Positions 9,382 through 19,256 of a stretch of 64,000 nt of DNA are shown one piece after another. Where the stretch lies: contig NZ_LR594662.1 in assembly GCF_901827175.1 (NCBI RefSeq), positions 4,898,001 through 4,962,000 of the forward strand. The letters run 5' to 3'. The notes below the pieces were generated by a model. It was not told the DNA's origin. It did not search any database and saw only the letters and a program-made list of their open reading frames with translations. Origin of the DNA: Variovorax sp. RA8. Lineage in GTDB: Bacteria; Pseudomonadota; Gammaproteobacteria; Burkholderiales; Burkholderiaceae_C. A program made the translations under genes and the position numbers. How positions within the stretch are numbered: position 1 is the first letter of the stretch; each line of letters opens with the position of its first letter.

Positions 9382-10101
9382 TTAGGCCGCCAGGAAGCGG
9401 TAGAGGTTGCGCAGCATGCCGGCCGTCGCACCCCAGACATAGCGCTCGTGCGCACCGTCCTGGTAGGGCATCGAGAACCACTCGCGCGACTGGAGTTGGT
9501 CGTCGACCAAGGCGTGGCGGCGGTGGTTCGCCGGGTTCATCAGATAGGCCAGCGGGACCTCGAAGGCTTGCGCGACCTCGTAGGGGTTGAGGGTCAGCTC
9601 GAAGTCCGGGTGCACCAGCCCGACCACCGGCGTCACGATGAAGGAGGTGACCGTCGTGTAGGTGGGCAGCGCCCCCAGGACCTCGATGTACTCGGCCGAG
9701 AGGCCAACCTCTTCCCATGCTTCGCGGAGGGCCGCGGCCGCGATGTTGGCATCCTCGGGGTCTACCCGGCCGCCGGGGAAGGCCACTTGGCCCGAATGGG
9801 TGGACAGGTTGGCGGTGCGCTCGGTCAGGAGCACGGTGGGCTCCTCGCGCATCACGATCGGCACCAGCACAGCGGCCGCGGCCGGCACGCGGCTCGTCAG
9901 GCGCGGCTCGCGCCGCAGTTCGGGCGTCCAGGCGGGCGGGGCGGCGAAGCGCGCACGCAGGGCCTGGGCATCGAAACGGATCTGCGGAACAGCGGGGAGC
10001 GCGGAGTCGACGCCGACCACCGGTACCTGGCGCGGGTCGAAGGACCGCAGCGCCGACGGCAAGACGGCATTGACGTTCTCTTCAACAGGGGCGGCGCGCA
10101 T
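9382..10101 (-). CDS. Nudix hydrolase, CoA pyrophosphatase type
   Basis: About 239 residues. The Nudix box is clear, with GGRVDPED leading into [12 protein letters not shown], preceded by [20 protein letters not shown]. The [11 protein letters not shown] stretch is the mark of the CoA pyrophosphatase branch (NudL/YeaB), which splits CoA or CoA derivatives into phosphopantetheine and 3',5'-ADP. I used ATG at 10101 ([11 protein letters not shown]). An upstream TTG at 10122 is possible, and neither has a good Shine-Dalgarno. It begins 118 bases past the ribosomal operon terminator. Confidence 0.87.
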   Translation of the reverse strand: MRAAPVEENVNAVLPSALRSFDPRQVPVVGVDSALPAVPQIRFDAQALRARFAAPPAWTPELRREPRLTSRVPAAAAVLVPIVMREEPTVLLTERTANLSTHSGQVAFPGGRVDPEDANIAAAALREAWEEVGLSAEYIEVLGALPTYTTVTSFIVTPVVGLVHPDFELTLNPYEVAQAFEVPLAYLMNPANHRRHALVDDQLQSREWFSMPYQDGAHERYVWGATAGMLRNLYRFLAA

Positions 10102-10219
10102 GGGAGGTGGAGGAGTGGTCAAGTCGGATCTGGAGAGTAAAACGCAAAACGGCGCAGCGGATGACAGGCGACACCACGACAAAAATCACGGTCCCCCTGA
10201 TTCATCGAGGCACCAACGC

Positions 10220-10247
10220 AAAAAGCCGCCCTGAGTGGCGGCTTTTT
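10220..10247 (-). terminator. Rho-independent terminator of the rpsP-rimM-trmD-rplS operon
   Basis: AAAAAGCCGCC, a CTGAGT loop and GGCGGCTTTTT form a perfect 11-bp stem. It lies 20 bases beyond the rplS stop and has a T-run on the reverse strand. The matching A/T flanks could also let it work in the other direction. Confidence 0.9.
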
Positions 10248-10266
10248 GCACGGCAGGAGGCACTCT

Positions 10267-10647
10267 TTACTGAGCTGCTGCTGCGGAGGACTTGCCGGGG
10301 AGCTTTTCCTTGATGCGCGCCGAACGGCCGCTGCGCTCGCGCAGGTAGTACAGCTTGGCGCGGCGCACATCGCCGCGGCGCTTGACTTCGATGCCGGCAA
10401 TCAGCGGGCTGTACGTCTGGAAGGTGCGCTCGACGCCTTCGCCGCTGGAGATCTTGCGCACCGTGAAGCCGCTGTTGAGGCCGCGATTGCGCTTGGCGAT
10501 CACCACGCCTTCGTAGGCCTGCACGCGCTTGCGGTTGCCTTCGACGACATTCACGCTGACGATGACCGTGTCACCGGGCATGAAATCGGGAATCTTCTTG
10601 CCGAGCCGGGCGATTTCTTCCTGCTCGAGGGTCTGGATGAGGTTCAT
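10267..10647 (-). CDS. rplS: 50S ribosomal protein L19
   Basis: 126 residues, matching the family after choosing the ATG at 10647 ([15 protein letters not shown]), which has an AGGAA Shine-Dalgarno nine bases upstream. The conserved core [22 protein letters not shown], then [16 protein letters not shown] and [15 protein letters not shown], is typical of bL19, which lies at the 30S-50S interface. The C-terminus adds a short Ala-rich tail. It is the last gene of the classical operon with rpsP, rimM and trmD, separated from trmD by about 98 bases that hold a possible internal promoter. Confidence 0.98.
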   Translation of the reverse strand: MNLIQTLEQEEIARLGKKIPDFMPGDTVIVSVNVVEGNRKRVQAYEGVVIAKRNRGLNSGFTVRKISSGEGVERTFQTYSPLIAGIEVKRRGDVRRAKLYYLRERSGRSARIKEKLPGKSSAAAAQ

Positions 10648-10744
10648 GGCTTTCCTGGATTCGATCGTGCACGCGCTACACAAGGGGCGTCTGCAGCCTG
10701 AGAGGCTGGGCCGACGCGGCCGGCAGAGGATCGGGGAACCGAGA

Positions 10745-10750
10745 ATTATA
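10745..10750 (-). promoter_or_regulatory. Possible internal -10 element for rplS
   Basis: A perfect TATAAT on the reverse strand spans the trmD stop codon, about 98 bases before the rplS start. No good -35 is visible at 16-18 bases, so this is a weak call. It would let L19 be made independently of the upstream genes. Confidence 0.3.
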
Positions 10751-11492
10751 GCTTTTTCGCAAGCGCCTTTTCGTCCGCCGCGCTCAGACGGCCAGCCGCA
10801 CGCGCCGCATCTACCAACTCGGGCCGCTTCTGCAGCGTGATCGCGAGCCGCTGGTCACGCCGCCAGCGCTCGATCTGCTCATGGTGGCCCGAGAGCAGGA
10901 CCGCCGGCACGCCCTGCCCTTTCCATTGCTCGGGGCGGGTGTAGTGGGGACAGTCGAGCAGCCCGTCCAGCGCCGGGTTGAAGCTGTCCTGGAGGTGGCT
11001 CGCCTCATCGCCGAGCACGCCGGGCTGCAGCCGGGCCACCGCATCCAGCAGGGCCATGGCGGGAATTTCGCCGCCCGAGAGCACGAAATCGCCCAGGCTG
11101 AGCTGGTGCGTCACCCGGGCGTCGATGAAGCGCTGGTCGATGCCCTCATAGCGGCCGCATACCAGGACCGCCCCATCACCCGCAGCCCAGTGCTCGACAG
11201 CCCTGTGCCGCAGGACCTCGCCCATCGGCGAGAACATGACGACGGGCGCCGTGGCCCCGCGCGCGGCGAGCGCAGCATCCAGGCAGGCCGACAGCGGCTC
11301 GGCCATCATGACCATTCCAGGCCCGCCGCCGAAAGGCCGGTCGTCCACGCGACGGTAGTTGCCCTCGGCGAAATCGCGCGGGTTCCACGGCACGACCTCG
11401 ATCTGCCCCGTTTCGAAGGCACGCCGCGTCACGCCAGTCGCGAGGAAGGTCGCGAACAGCTCGGGGAACAAGGTGATGACATCGAAGCGCAT
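10746..11492 (-). CDS. trmD: tRNA (guanine-N1)-methyltransferase
   Basis: 248 residues. Uses S-adenosylmethionine to make m1G37 in tRNAs that read CNN and some other codons, which prevents +1 frameshifting. The start [13 protein letters not shown], the segment [14 protein letters not shown], the SPOUT knot regions [14 protein letters not shown] and [12 protein letters not shown], and the later [19 protein letters not shown] are all standard TrmD. Length is normal. It sits 18 bases downstream of rimM in the ribosomal operon. Confidence 0.98.
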   Translation of the reverse strand: MRFDVITLFPELFATFLATGVTRRAFETGQIEVVPWNPRDFAEGNYRRVDDRPFGGGPGMVMMAEPLSACLDAALAARGATAPVVMFSPMGEVLRHRAVEHWAAGDGAVLVCGRYEGIDQRFIDARVTHQLSLGDFVLSGGEIPAMALLDAVARLQPGVLGDEASHLQDSFNPALDGLLDCPHYTRPEQWKGQGVPAVLLSGHHEQIERWRRDQRLAITLQKRPELVDAARAAGRLSAADEKALAKKL

Positions 11493-11510
11493 GGGCGCTG
11501 ACGGTGCGGC

Positions 11511-12065
11511 TCAGTAGTCCGGCTGCCAGTCGACGGTGATCAGCCGTCCCGACAGGTCCACCTTGTCGATGAAAGCAGAGACGAAGGGGATCATTCGCTC
11601 GACGGGCTTGCCGTTCTCCAGCGCCTCCAGAACCAGCGTGGTCTGTGGGCCGCTGGCGAGCATCTCGCGAACCGTGCCGAGAGTCACGCCTTCCCGATTC
11701 ACGACTGGAAGGCCGATCAGGTCGACCCAGTAGTACTCGTCCTGCGCAGCGGTCGGAAAGCTTGAACGAGGCACGAACACACGCGCGCCACGCAGCGCCT
11801 CGGCCGCGTTGCGGTCGGGCACGTCTTCGGAGGAGGCGACGATGCAGTCGGAATGTTCCTTGGCCTCGCGGATGGTCAACCGGAAGGCGCCGGTGGACTT
11901 GCCGCCGGGCGGCTGCAGGAACCAGCGCTTGGAGGAGAAAAGCGCCTCGGGCTGGGCGCTGTGGGGCAGGACCTTGAACCAGCCCTTGATACCCCAGGCA
12001 TCGGCGATGCGCGCCACTTCGATCGCATCCGCCGGCAGTTCGGCGGCTTCGAGCGTGGGCAGCAT
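11511..12065 (-). CDS. rimM: Ribosome maturation factor RimM
   Basis: 184 residues. Binds S19 in the 30S head during 16S rRNA processing. The N-terminal RimM fold IEVARIADAWGIKGWFKVLPHS and the PRC-barrel half (DEYYWVDLIGLPVVNREG, ending MIPFVSAFIDKVDLSGRLITVDW) are in the expected order and length. It starts 16 bases after rpsP and is co-transcribed with it and trmD. Confidence 0.97.
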   Translation of the reverse strand: MLPTLEAAELPADAIEVARIADAWGIKGWFKVLPHSAQPEALFSSKRWFLQPPGGKSTGAFRLTIREAKEHSDCIVASSEDVPDRNAAEALRGARVFVPRSSFPTAAQDEYYWVDLIGLPVVNREGVTLGTVREMLASGPQTTLVLEALENGKPVERMIPFVSAFIDKVDLSGRLITVDWQPDY

Positions 12066-12081
12066 CGCCGGAGCAGGCGGC

Positions 12082-12345
12082 TTAGGCGGCCGCCTTGGGG
12101 GCCGCGGCGGCGGCCTGCTTGATCAGGCGTGTGACAGTGGGCGAGGCCTGCGCGCCAACACCCTGCCAGTAGGCCAGGCGATCCTGCGCGATGCGGATGC
12201 CTTCCTCGTTGTCCTTGGCGGTAGGGTTGTAGAAGCCCAGGCGCTCGATGAATCGGCCATCGCGGCGCACGCGCTTGTCCGACACGACGATGTTGAAGAA
12301 CGGACGACCTTTGGAGCCGCCGCGGGAGAGTCGGATCACGACCAT
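12082..12345 (-). CDS. rpsP: 30S ribosomal protein S16
   Basis: 87 residues. [23 protein letters not shown], then [14 protein letters not shown] and [13 protein letters not shown], identify bS16, an assembly protein of the 30S subunit. A Shine-Dalgarno AAGGAT lies six bases before ATG 12345. The Ala-rich C-terminal tail is common in this order. It is the first gene of the operon, with a TATAAT box about 114 bases upstream. Confidence 0.98.
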   Translation of the reverse strand: MVVIRLSRGGSKGRPFFNIVVSDKRVRRDGRFIERLGFYNPTAKDNEEGIRIAQDRLAYWQGVGAQASPTVTRLIKQAAAAAPKAAA

Positions 12346-12458
12346 GATTTATCCTTCGGGTGGTGCAACGAACACTGAAAACGGTTCGCCCACGGAGTTC
12401 TTCCAGCGTCGAGACACGCGACATAGCCACCCGGCCAGCGCACGCTGAAAAGCCGGCG

Positions 12459-12464
12459 ATTATA
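12459..12464 (-). promoter_or_regulatory. -10 element of the rpsP operon promoter
   Basis: A perfect TATAAT on the reverse strand, about 114 bases before the rpsP start, leaves a leader of roughly 105 nt. The hexamer 17 bases upstream (ATGGTG) is a poor -35. The leader could hold regulatory structure, but I see no known L- or S-protein binding motif. Confidence 0.55.
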
Positions 12465-12512
12465 GCCCGAGGGATATTCCTCACCATTCCCGGCCTGTGC
12501 CGGACCTTTCGA

Positions 12513-13034
12513 ATGACCGCCATCCGACCCAGCCGCGACGAAGACATCCCCGCGATCACCTCCATCTACGCCCACCATGTGCTGCACGGCACCGGTACCT
12601 TCGAGACCGAGCCGCCCACGGCTGCCGACATGGCGGCACGGCGAGCCGACGTGTTGGCCAGGAAGCTGCCCTACCTGGTGGCCGAGCGGGACAGCGAACT
12701 GCTGGGCTTTGCCTACTGCAACTGGTTCAAGCCGCGCCCCGCCTATCGCTTCTCGGCCGAGGATTCAATCTACCTGGCCGAGGCCGCGCGCGGCCAGGGA
12801 CTGGGGGCCAGGTTGCTCGCTGCATTGATCGAGGCTGCCGAGTCGGCGGGCGTGCGCAAGCTGATCGCGGTGATCGGCGACTCTGCCAACGCCGGCTCGA
12901 TCGGCGTGCACCGCGCGCAGGGCTTCGAGCACGTGGGCGTGCTGAAGAACTGCGGCTGGAAGTTCGGCCAATGGCGCGACGTGGTCCTGATGGACAAGGT
13001 GCTGGGCGAAGGCAGCGCGACGAGCCCCGAATGA
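12513..13034 (+). CDS. GNAT family N-acetyltransferase, phosphinothricin/MnaT-like
   Basis: 173 residues. MTAIRPSRDEDIPAITSIYAHHVLHGTGTFE is the hallmark start of the Pat/YncA (MnaT) group. The acetyl-CoA loop is in EAARGQGLGARLLAALIEA, followed by AVIGDSANAGSIGVHRAQGFEHVG and NCGWKFGQWRDVVLM. Members acetylate the amino group of phosphinothricin, methionine sulfone or sulfoximine; which one applies here is inferred from the family. Its stop overlaps the ATG of the small membrane protein gene that follows (ATGA). Confidence 0.9.
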   Translation: MTAIRPSRDEDIPAITSIYAHHVLHGTGTFETEPPTAADMAARRADVLARKLPYLVAERDSELLGFAYCNWFKPRPAYRFSAEDSIYLAEAARGQGLGARLLAALIEAAESAGVRKLIAVIGDSANAGSIGVHRAQGFEHVGVLKNCGWKFGQWRDVVLMDKVLGEGSATSPE

Positions 13035-13477
13035 AGAACAAGACGGTAGCCGCCTGGCTCGCCTTCCTCGGCGGTCCGCTGGGCCTGCATTGCTTCTACC
13101 TGCGCGGCTTCGGCAGCACGCTCGGCTGGCTGCTTCCCATCCCGACAGCCCTCGGGCTCTACGGCATCGAGCGCGTGCGCCTCTACGGCGTGGACGACGC
13201 CTGGAGCTGGCTGCTGCTGCCGCTGCTGGGCTTCACGATCGCGGGCTGTGCCCTCACTGCCATCGTCTACGGCTTGATGACGCCAGAAAAATGGAATGCC
13301 CGCTACAACGCCGGCGCTGCGTCCGATGCCCAGCCCGGACGCAGCAACTGGCTCACCATCGGGGCCGTCGTACTGGCCCTGTTCTTCGGCAGCACCATCC
13401 TGATGGCCAGCATCGCCTTCAGCTTCCAACGCTTCTTCGAGCATCAGATCGAAGAGGGGCGCCGGATCTCCCAGTAG
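13031..13477 (+). CDS. Small membrane protein with TM2-like N-terminus, function unknown
   Basis: 148 residues. The start KTVAAWLAFLGGPLGLHCFYLRG resembles the first helix of TM2-domain proteins. Two more helices follow (WLLLPLLGFTIAGCALTAIVYGLM and WLTIGAVVLALFFGSTILMASIAF). A soluble loop with DDAWSW and the end HQIEEGRRISQ have no motif I know. It overlaps the acetyltransferase gene by four bases and converges with the phosphate transporter gene seven bases away, so it is probably translated together with the acetyltransferase. Confidence 0.75.
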   Translation: MKNKTVAAWLAFLGGPLGLHCFYLRGFGSTLGWLLPIPTALGLYGIERVRLYGVDDAWSWLLLPLLGFTIAGCALTAIVYGLMTPEKWNARYNAGAASDAQPGRSNWLTIGAVVLALFFGSTILMASIAFSFQRFFEHQIEEGRRISQ

Positions 13478-13484
13478 GCCGCGA

Positions 13485-14495
13485 TCAGAAAATCTGCAAG
13501 CCGAGCCAGTAGGCGATGGCTGCCACGAAGGCCGATGCCGGAATCGTGAAGACCCAGGCCCAGACGATGGTCCCTGCCACCCCCCAGCGCACCGCGCTGG
13601 CGCGCTGCGTCGAGCCCACGCCGACGATGGCGCCGGTGATGGTGTGCGTGGTCGACACCGGGATGCCCAGCGCGGTCGCGAGGAAGAGCGTCAACGCCCC
13701 GCCGGTTTCGGCGCAGAACCCGCCCACCGGCTTGAGCTTGGTGATCTTCTGGCCCATGGTCTTGACGATGCGCCAACCGCCGAACATGGTGCCCAGCGCG
13801 ATCGCTGCATAGCAGCTCGCCACAGTCCAGGCCGGTGGTGCCTCCGCGCTGGCGGCGGAGTAGCCGGTCGCGATCAGCAGCATCCAGATGATGCCGATGG
13901 TCTTCTGCGCATCATTGCCGCCGTGGCCCAGGCTGTAGGCGCCGGCAGAGACCAATTGCAGCGTGCGGAACCACCGGTCCACGCGCGAGGGCGTCGAGCG
14001 GCGGAAGGCCCACGCGACCAGCACCATCATGATCGAGCCGAGCAGGAAGCCCAGCAAGGGCGACACGAAGATGAAAGCCACCGTCTTCCAGATCCCCGCG
14101 GCGATGAGAGCGCCGGCACCGGCCTTGGCGATCACCGCGCCCACGATGCCGCCGATCAGCGCATGCGACGAGCTGCTGGGAATGCCGTAATACCAGGTGA
14201 GAAGGTTCCAGCTGATGGCGCCCACCAGCGCCCCGAAGACCACGTGAACGTCAACCACGCCCGGCTGCACGATGCCCTTGCCGACGGTCGCCGCCACGCT
14301 GAGGTGGAAGACGAAGACCGCGACCAGGTTGAAGAAGGCGGCGAACACCACCGCGTGCCCGGGCTTGAGCACGCCGGTGGACACGACCGTGGCGATCGAA
14401 TTCGCCGCGTCGTGGAAGCCGTTCATGAAGTCGAATGCGATGGCCAGCGCGACCAGCACCACCACCACCCAGAGGGCGACCTGGACCGATTCCAT
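13485..14495 (-). CDS. pit: Inorganic phosphate transporter, PiT family
   Basis: 336 residues, about ten membrane helices. The PiT signature appears in both halves: FDFMNGFHDAANSIATVVSTG near the N-terminus and GGNDAQKTIGIIWM in the middle, plus the C-terminal GIPVSTTHTITGAIVGVGS. It imports phosphate, usually as a metal-phosphate complex driven by protons. At 336 residues it belongs to the short bacterial PiT class lacking the large loop of E. coli PitA (499). The DUF47 gene lies 12 bases upstream in the same operon. Confidence 0.95.
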   Translation of the reverse strand: MESVQVALWVVVVLVALAIAFDFMNGFHDAANSIATVVSTGVLKPGHAVVFAAFFNLVAVFVFHLSVAATVGKGIVQPGVVDVHVVFGALVGAISWNLLTWYYGIPSSSSHALIGGIVGAVIAKAGAGALIAAGIWKTVAFIFVSPLLGFLLGSIMMVLVAWAFRRSTPSRVDRWFRTLQLVSAGAYSLGHGGNDAQKTIGIIWMLLIATGYSAASAEAPPAWTVASCYAAIALGTMFGGWRIVKTMGQKITKLKPVGGFCAETGGALTLFLATALGIPVSTTHTITGAIVGVGSTQRASAVRWGVAGTIVWAWVFTIPASAFVAAIAYWLGLQIF

Positions 14496-14507
14496 TCGGC
14501 GCCGCGC

Positions 14508-15152
14508 TCAGGAATTCTCGAGGACGATGCCCTCGATCACATTGGCCACATCCTCGCACTTGTCGGTGATCCGCTCGAGCAGCTCGTAGATCGCCTTGAG
14601 CTTGATGACCTCGCGCACGTCCGGCTCCTCGCGAAACAGCTTGCTCATGGCGCTGCGCAGCACGCGGTCGGCGTCGGATTCAAGGCGGTCGATCTCCTCG
14701 CAGGTCTTGAGTGCGGCTTCGGCCGTCGCCGGCTCGCTCACCTTGCCGAGAAGCTTGACCGCGTCCTTCACCCGTTCGCAGCACTTCGTGCTCAGGGCGG
14801 TGAGGCGGGTGATCTCCTCGGTCATGTGGCGCACGTCGTACAGCGCCATGGTTTCGGCCGAGTCCTGGATCAGGTCGGCCACGTCGTCCATCGTGTTGAT
14901 CAGCTTGTGGATCTGCTCGCGGTCGATGGGCGTGATGAAGGTCTTGTGGATGAGCCGATTGACATCATGCGTCACGCGGTCCGCGGCGCGTTCGGCGTTG
15001 TCCACGTCGCGGTTGTACTGCTCGCGCAAGTGCAGGTCGTTGTAGTTGCCCACCAGTTGCTCGAAGGCGCGCGCGGCTTCGACGATGCGATCGGCGTGCT
15101 GATCGAACATCTCGAAGAAATTCCCCTCGCGGGGCAGCAGCTTGCCGAACAT
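14508..15152 (-). CDS. DUF47 family protein, PhoU-like partner of the Pit transporter
   Basis: 214 residues, almost all helical. The start MFGKLLPREGNFFEMFDQHADRI, then NAERAADRVTHDVNRLIHKTFITPIDREQIH, is typical of DUF47 proteins (also annotated as phosphate transport regulators), which are PhoU-like bundles carrying conserved Asp and Glu for metal clusters. They are thought to control the neighbouring Pit permease. A good Shine-Dalgarno CAGGAG precedes ATG 15152. I see no clear Pho box in the 93 bases upstream, so control by PhoB is not supported by sequence. Confidence 0.92.
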   Translation of the reverse strand: MFGKLLPREGNFFEMFDQHADRIVEAARAFEQLVGNYNDLHLREQYNRDVDNAERAADRVTHDVNRLIHKTFITPIDREQIHKLINTMDDVADLIQDSAETMALYDVRHMTEEITRLTALSTKCCERVKDAVKLLGKVSEPATAEAALKTCEEIDRLESDADRVLRSAMSKLFREEPDVREVIKLKAIYELLERITDKCEDVANVIEGIVLENS

Positions 15153-15245
15153 GGCGATCTCCTGGGTTCTCGGCTATCACCAACCCGTGACGCCATCATG
15201 AAAAAAACCTGGCAAGTGTAATGGGCACGCATCGCCGAAGCGGGC

Positions 15246-15707
15246 TCAGAGCCGCTCGACGCGCTGGCCGGCCACCCGCGCGAGTTGGGCTGCCGAGACC
15301 AGGGCCGGCGCGATCTCGGCCAGTGGCAGCAGCACGAAGGCGCGCTCGCCCATGCGCGGATGCGGCAGTGTCAGTACCGCGCTCTGCATCGTGGTGTCGC
15401 CGTGCCGCAGCAGATCGAGGTCGAGGGTGCGCGGGGCGTTGCGGTAGGGCCGCTCGCGGCCGGCCTCGGCCTCGAGTCGCTGCAGCTCGGCCAGCAGGGC
15501 AGGCGGCGCCAGGCCGGTGCGCAGTTCGACCACGGCATTGATGAAATCGGGGCCCTGGGCCTCGAGAGGTGCGCTGCGATAGAGCGAGGAGCGCGCGGCG
15601 AGCCGGGTGCGCGGCAGGCTTGCCAAGTCGTCCATTGCCCGCCTCACCGTCGCCTGCGCGTCGCCGAGATTGGCGCCGATGGCGACGTAGGCCGGCGTTG
15701 CCGTCAC
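15246..15707 (-). CDS. folK: 2-amino-4-hydroxy-6-hydroxymethyldihydropteridine pyrophosphokinase
   Basis: About 153 residues. Transfers pyrophosphate from ATP to hydroxymethyl-dihydropterin in folate synthesis. [10 protein letters not shown], then [20 protein letters not shown] and the Mg-binding RTLDLDLL followed by [21 protein letters not shown], make up the HPPK signature. I chose GTG at 15707, which gives [15 protein letters not shown] and starts just after the pcnB stop (15709). A longer version from TTG at 15722 is possible. It ends the hda-pcnB-folK run. Confidence 0.95.
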   Translation of the reverse strand: MTATPAYVAIGANLGDAQATVRRAMDDLASLPRTRLAARSSLYRSAPLEAQGPDFINAVVELRTGLAPPALLAELQRLEAEAGRERPYRNAPRTLDLDLLRHGDTTMQSAVLTLPHPRMGERAFVLLPLAEIAPALVSAAQLARVAGQRVERL

Positions 15708-15708
15708 G

Positions 15709-17280
15709 TCAATCGGCCGCAATGCTGCCGGCCTCGCCGCCGGTGCGCGGCTTGCGCCGGCGGCGGCGCTTGCGCGGTGCGGCGGCGGCGAGCTCGCCCT
15801 CAGGCGGCTGCGCCTGCTCGGCCTCGCCATCGGCCTGCGCAGCCGCAGGTGCCGCGCTGCGCGCCGGGCCGCGCTGGCGGGTTCTCTTGTGCTGCTCGTC
15901 GCGCACCTGGTCCAGCAGGTCCTGGCGACGCACGTCGTCAGAGGTGCTGCTGAACTCCTGCCACCACTCGGCGATCGCCTCGCTCACCTCGCCGACGTCG
16001 GCGCGCAGGCGCATGAAGTCGAAGGCCGCACGGAAGCGCGCCTGCTCGACCAGGCTGTAGGGCGTGGCGCCGCTGCGCTTGTCGAAGCGCGGCTGCATCA
16101 TCCAGATCTCGCGCATGTCGGCCGCCAGCTTGCCGCGCCCCGAGACGTCGCCGATGCGCGCGTTGAACACGTCGTCGATGGCATCCTGCAAGGCTGGGAA
16201 GGAGGCCTGCGGGCGCTGGCCATGACGCCCCTCGGCGCGTTGCGCCCAGCCGTCGCGCACGTCGGCCCACAACACGCAGGCCAGCAGGAAGCTCGGCGCC
16301 ACCGGCTTGCCCTCGCCCACGCGGCGGTCGGTGTCCTGCAGCGCGGCCTTGACGAAGGGCTGGTCGGCACGCTCGACGATCACGTCGAGCAACGGGTAGA
16401 TGCCGCTCGCCAGGCCCAACTTGCGCAGCTGCGCGACCGTCGCCACCGCGTGGCCGGTCTGCAGCAGCTTGAGCATCTCGTCGAACAGGCGGCTCTGGGG
16501 CACATCGGCCAGCAGCTTGCTGCATTCGACCAGCGGGGTCCCGGTCTTGGGCTCCAGCGAGAAGCCCAGCGCTGCCAGCTTGGCCGAGAAGCGGATCGCG
16601 CGGATGATGCGGACCGGGTCCTCGCGGTAACGCGTGACCGGGTCGCCGATCATCCGCAGCGTGAGCTTCTTGGCGTCCTTGATGCCGTTGTGGTAGTCGA
16701 CCACGATCTGGCTCGCCGGGTCGTAGTACATCGCATTGATGGTGAAGTCGCGCCGCGCGGCGTCTTCCTCCTGAGGGCCCCAGACGTTGTCGCGCAACAC
16801 GCGGCCGCTGGCGTCCACCGCGTGCTTCATGCCGGCGAGCTCGCCCTTGCTGGTGCGCTCGTTGCCGGCCACCTGCTCGGCGCCGGCACTGTCCATGTAG
16901 GCGCGAAAGGTCGAGACCTCGATCACCTCGTGCTCACGCCCGCGGCCGTACACCACGTGCACGATGCGGAAGCGCCGGCCGATGATGAAGGCACGCCGGA
17001 ACAGGCTCTTGACCTGCTCGGGAGTGGCGTTGGTGGCCACGTCGAAGTCCTTCGGGCGCAAGCCCAGCAGCAGGTCGCGCACCGCGCCGCCGACGACGTA
17101 GGCCTCGTAGCCGGCGTCCTGCAGCGTGGTGACCACGTTCCTGGCGCGCTCGTCCACCAGTTGGGGGTCGATGCCGTGCACGGAGGCCGGCACCTCCTGG
17201 CGCTTGCCGAAGCGGTTCTTGCCGCCAGAGCCGGCGACGCCGGACTTGCCCAGGAGTTTGTCGATGAATTTCTTGATCAT
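15709..17280 (-). CDS. pcnB: Poly(A) polymerase I
   Basis: 523 residues. Adds 3' poly(A) tails that mark RNA for decay and control plasmid copy number in E. coli. The nucleotidyltransferase core [20 protein letters not shown] carries the catalytic Asp pair. RRFRIVHV, the head region [13 protein letters not shown], and the RNA-binding region [22 protein letters not shown] distinguish it from CCA-adding enzymes together with its long Arg-rich C-terminal tail ([12 protein letters not shown]). It follows hda by 27 bases. Confidence 0.95.
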   Translation of the reverse strand: MIKKFIDKLLGKSGVAGSGGKNRFGKRQEVPASVHGIDPQLVDERARNVVTTLQDAGYEAYVVGGAVRDLLLGLRPKDFDVATNATPEQVKSLFRRAFIIGRRFRIVHVVYGRGREHEVIEVSTFRAYMDSAGAEQVAGNERTSKGELAGMKHAVDASGRVLRDNVWGPQEEDAARRDFTINAMYYDPASQIVVDYHNGIKDAKKLTLRMIGDPVTRYREDPVRIIRAIRFSAKLAALGFSLEPKTGTPLVECSKLLADVPQSRLFDEMLKLLQTGHAVATVAQLRKLGLASGIYPLLDVIVERADQPFVKAALQDTDRRVGEGKPVAPSFLLACVLWADVRDGWAQRAEGRHGQRPQASFPALQDAIDDVFNARIGDVSGRGKLAADMREIWMMQPRFDKRSGATPYSLVEQARFRAAFDFMRLRADVGEVSEAIAEWWQEFSSTSDDVRRQDLLDQVRDEQHKRTRQRGPARSAAPAAAQADGEAEQAQPPEGELAAAAPRKRRRRRKPRTGGEAGSIAAD

Positions 17281-17307
17281 TGGAAAGCTTCGGCGCGGGA
17301 CGCGCCC

Positions 17308-17994
17308 TCATTCATTTTCGAGCATCGACCGGATCAGGGGGATCGTGATCGCGCGCTGGGTCTGCAAGGCATAGCCGTCGAGCTGCGCCAGCAGCTCCAT
17401 CAGGCTGCCGAGGTCTCGGCTGAAGCGATGCAGCATGTAGTCCAGCACCTCGTCCGTCAGCATCACGCCGCGGCTGTCGGCGGCCTGGCGCAGCACGGCA
17501 CGGCGCTCCGGTTCGTTCAGCACCTTCAAGTGGAACACATGGCCCCAACCCAGGCGCGTGCGCAGGTCCTCGCGCAGCGGCAGGTCGGCCGGCGGCACCG
17601 CGCCCGCCGCCACCACCCCGCGCTGCAGGCTCTGCGCGTTGACGAACCAGTTGAAGGCCGCGTGCTGCTGGACCGCCGTGTAGAGATGTACGTCGTCGAG
17701 CAGCACCGCGCCCCAGCGCTCGTCGAAGTCGGGCGGATCCGAGAGCCCCGCATGCAGCCACCCCACGCTCGCGCCCTGCTCGCGCAGGGCGCTGCGCACC
17801 GCTTCCAGCAGATGCGTCTTGCCGCTGCCGCTCTCGCCCCAGAGGTAAGTCGGCACCGGCGAATGCAGCGTGCTCGAACGCGCATCGCCCACCCACAGCC
17901 GCAGATGCCGCAGCGCGGGTTCGTTGGGACCGGCGAAGAAGCCCGCCAGTGTCGGACCGGAGGCAAGGCCGATATCGAGCGCGAGCTGCTTCAT
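17308..17994 (-). CDS. hda: DnaA regulatory inactivator Hda
   Basis: 228 residues. An AAA+ protein related to DnaA domain III that, with the clamp DnaN, stimulates hydrolysis of DnaA-bound ATP and limits re-initiation. The N-terminal clamp-binding box [10 protein letters not shown], the Walker A region [16 protein letters not shown], and Walker B-like [10 protein letters not shown] are visible, as is the sensor-2 region [19 protein letters not shown] 17994 gives the clamp motif at the very start, as expected. It is divergent from purM; the 207 bases between them should hold both promoters, though I could not pick convincing boxes. Confidence 0.95.
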   Translation of the reverse strand: MKQLALDIGLASGPTLAGFFAGPNEPALRHLRLWVGDARSSTLHSPVPTYLWGESGSGKTHLLEAVRSALREQGASVGWLHAGLSDPPDFDERWGAVLLDDVHLYTAVQQHAAFNWFVNAQSLQRGVVAAGAVPPADLPLREDLRTRLGWGHVFHLKVLNEPERRAVLRQAADSRGVMLTDEVLDYMLHRFSRDLGSLMELLAQLDGYALQTQRAITIPLIRSMLENE

Positions 17995-18201
17995 GCCGAG
18001 GCCACGGCGGGCGGCTGGAAGGACGCGGATGACGCGGTACGTGGATTCATGGGACAGGCGGAAGCGCTGCGCGACGGGCCGAGGGCGCGGGGCAACAGGG
18101 CCCTTAAAATCGTGGGGAATTCTATCGGCCCGACCGCCCCGGTTGCCGGCGTCATTCTCCTCCTCCCTTCGACCGTCACTTCTTTTTCGTCCGGCCCGCC
18201 C

Positions 18202-19242
18202 ATGAACTCCACCCCGCCCACCCCGCTCAGCTACAAGGATGCCGGCGTCGACATCGATGCCGGCGACGCGCTGGTCGACCGCATCAAGCCGCTGGCCAAG
18301 AAGACGATGCGCGAGGGCGTGCTGGCCGGCATCGGCGGCTTCGGCGCCCTGTTCGAGGTACCCAAGCGCTACAAGGAGCCGGTGCTGGTGAGCGGCACCG
18401 ACGGCGTGGGCACGAAGCTCAAGCTGGCCTTCGAGTGGCACATGCACGACACCGTCGGCATCGACCTGGTGGCCATGAGCGTCAACGACGTGCTGGTGCA
18501 GGGTGCCGAGCCGCTGTTCTTCCTCGACTACTTCGCCTGCGGCAAGCTCGATGTGGACACGGCCGCGGCAGTGGTCGGCGGCATTGCCCGCGGCTGCGAG
18601 CAGAGCGGCTGCGCGCTGATCGGTGGCGAGACCGCCGAGATGCCCGGCATGTACCCGGCCGGCGAGTACGACCTGGCCGGCTTCGCGGTGGGCGCGGTCG
18701 AGAAGTCGAAGATCCTCACGGGCCGGGACGTCAAGCCCGGTGACGTGGTACTGGGCCTGGCCTCGGCGGGCGTGCATTCCAATGGCTTCAGCCTGGTGCG
18801 CAAGGTGATCGAGCGTGCGGGCGCCGACCTGCCCGCCACGCTGGACGGCCAACCCTTCCGGGAGGCCGTGATGGCGCCGACCCGGCTCTACGTCAAGCCG
18901 GTGCTGGCGGCGTTGGCCCGGCACCCGATCAAGGCGCTGGCCCACATCACGGGCGGCGGGCTGCTGGAGAACATCCCGCGGGTGCTGCCCGAGGGCACGG
19001 CGGCGCACCTGAAGAAGGGCAGCTGGCCGCAAAGCGAGCTCTTCGCCTGGCTGCAGAAGGTGGCCGGCATCGACGACCTGGAGATGAACCGCACCTTCAA
19101 CAACGGGATCGGCATGGTGGTTGTGATCGACGCGGCCGACGCCGCGGCCTGCGCCGCCACGCTGCGTGCTGAGGGAGAGACGGTGTACGAGATCGGCACC
19201 ATCGCGCCGCTCGGCGCCGGCGCGGCCGTGGTCGTGGCCTGA
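18202..19242 (+). CDS. purM: Phosphoribosylformylglycinamidine cyclo-ligase (AIR synthetase)
   Basis: 346 residues. The fifth step of purine synthesis: closes FGAM to AIR using ATP. Signature segments are [35 protein letters not shown], the metal and ATP-binding [47 protein letters not shown] and [15 protein letters not shown]. Length matches E. coli PurM (345). An AI-2E family permease starts 14 bases downstream. Control by PurR is not testable here because I see no PurR-like palindrome. Confidence 0.98.
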   Translation: MNSTPPTPLSYKDAGVDIDAGDALVDRIKPLAKKTMREGVLAGIGGFGALFEVPKRYKEPVLVSGTDGVGTKLKLAFEWHMHDTVGIDLVAMSVNDVLVQGAEPLFFLDYFACGKLDVDTAAAVVGGIARGCEQSGCALIGGETAEMPGMYPAGEYDLAGFAVGAVEKSKILTGRDVKPGDVVLGLASAGVHSNGFSLVRKVIERAGADLPATLDGQPFREAVMAPTRLYVKPVLAALARHPIKALAHITGGGLLENIPRVLPEGTAAHLKKGSWPQSELFAWLQKVAGIDDLEMNRTFNNGIGMVVVIDAADAAACAATLRAEGETVYEIGTIAPLGAGAAVVVA

Positions 19243-19256
19243 AAAGCCTCCGCCGC

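Noticed and set aside
14250..15225. Pho box upstream of the DUF47-pit operon
   Set aside because: No match to a pair of CTGTCAT-like direct repeats was found in the 93 bases upstream.
15889..19242. A reading frame of over 1,100 codons on the forward strand opposite pcnB and hda
   Set aside because: Its 3' end is the real purM. The rest is a GC-rich frame lying opposite pcnB and hda with no family motif, so it is an artefact of high GC content.
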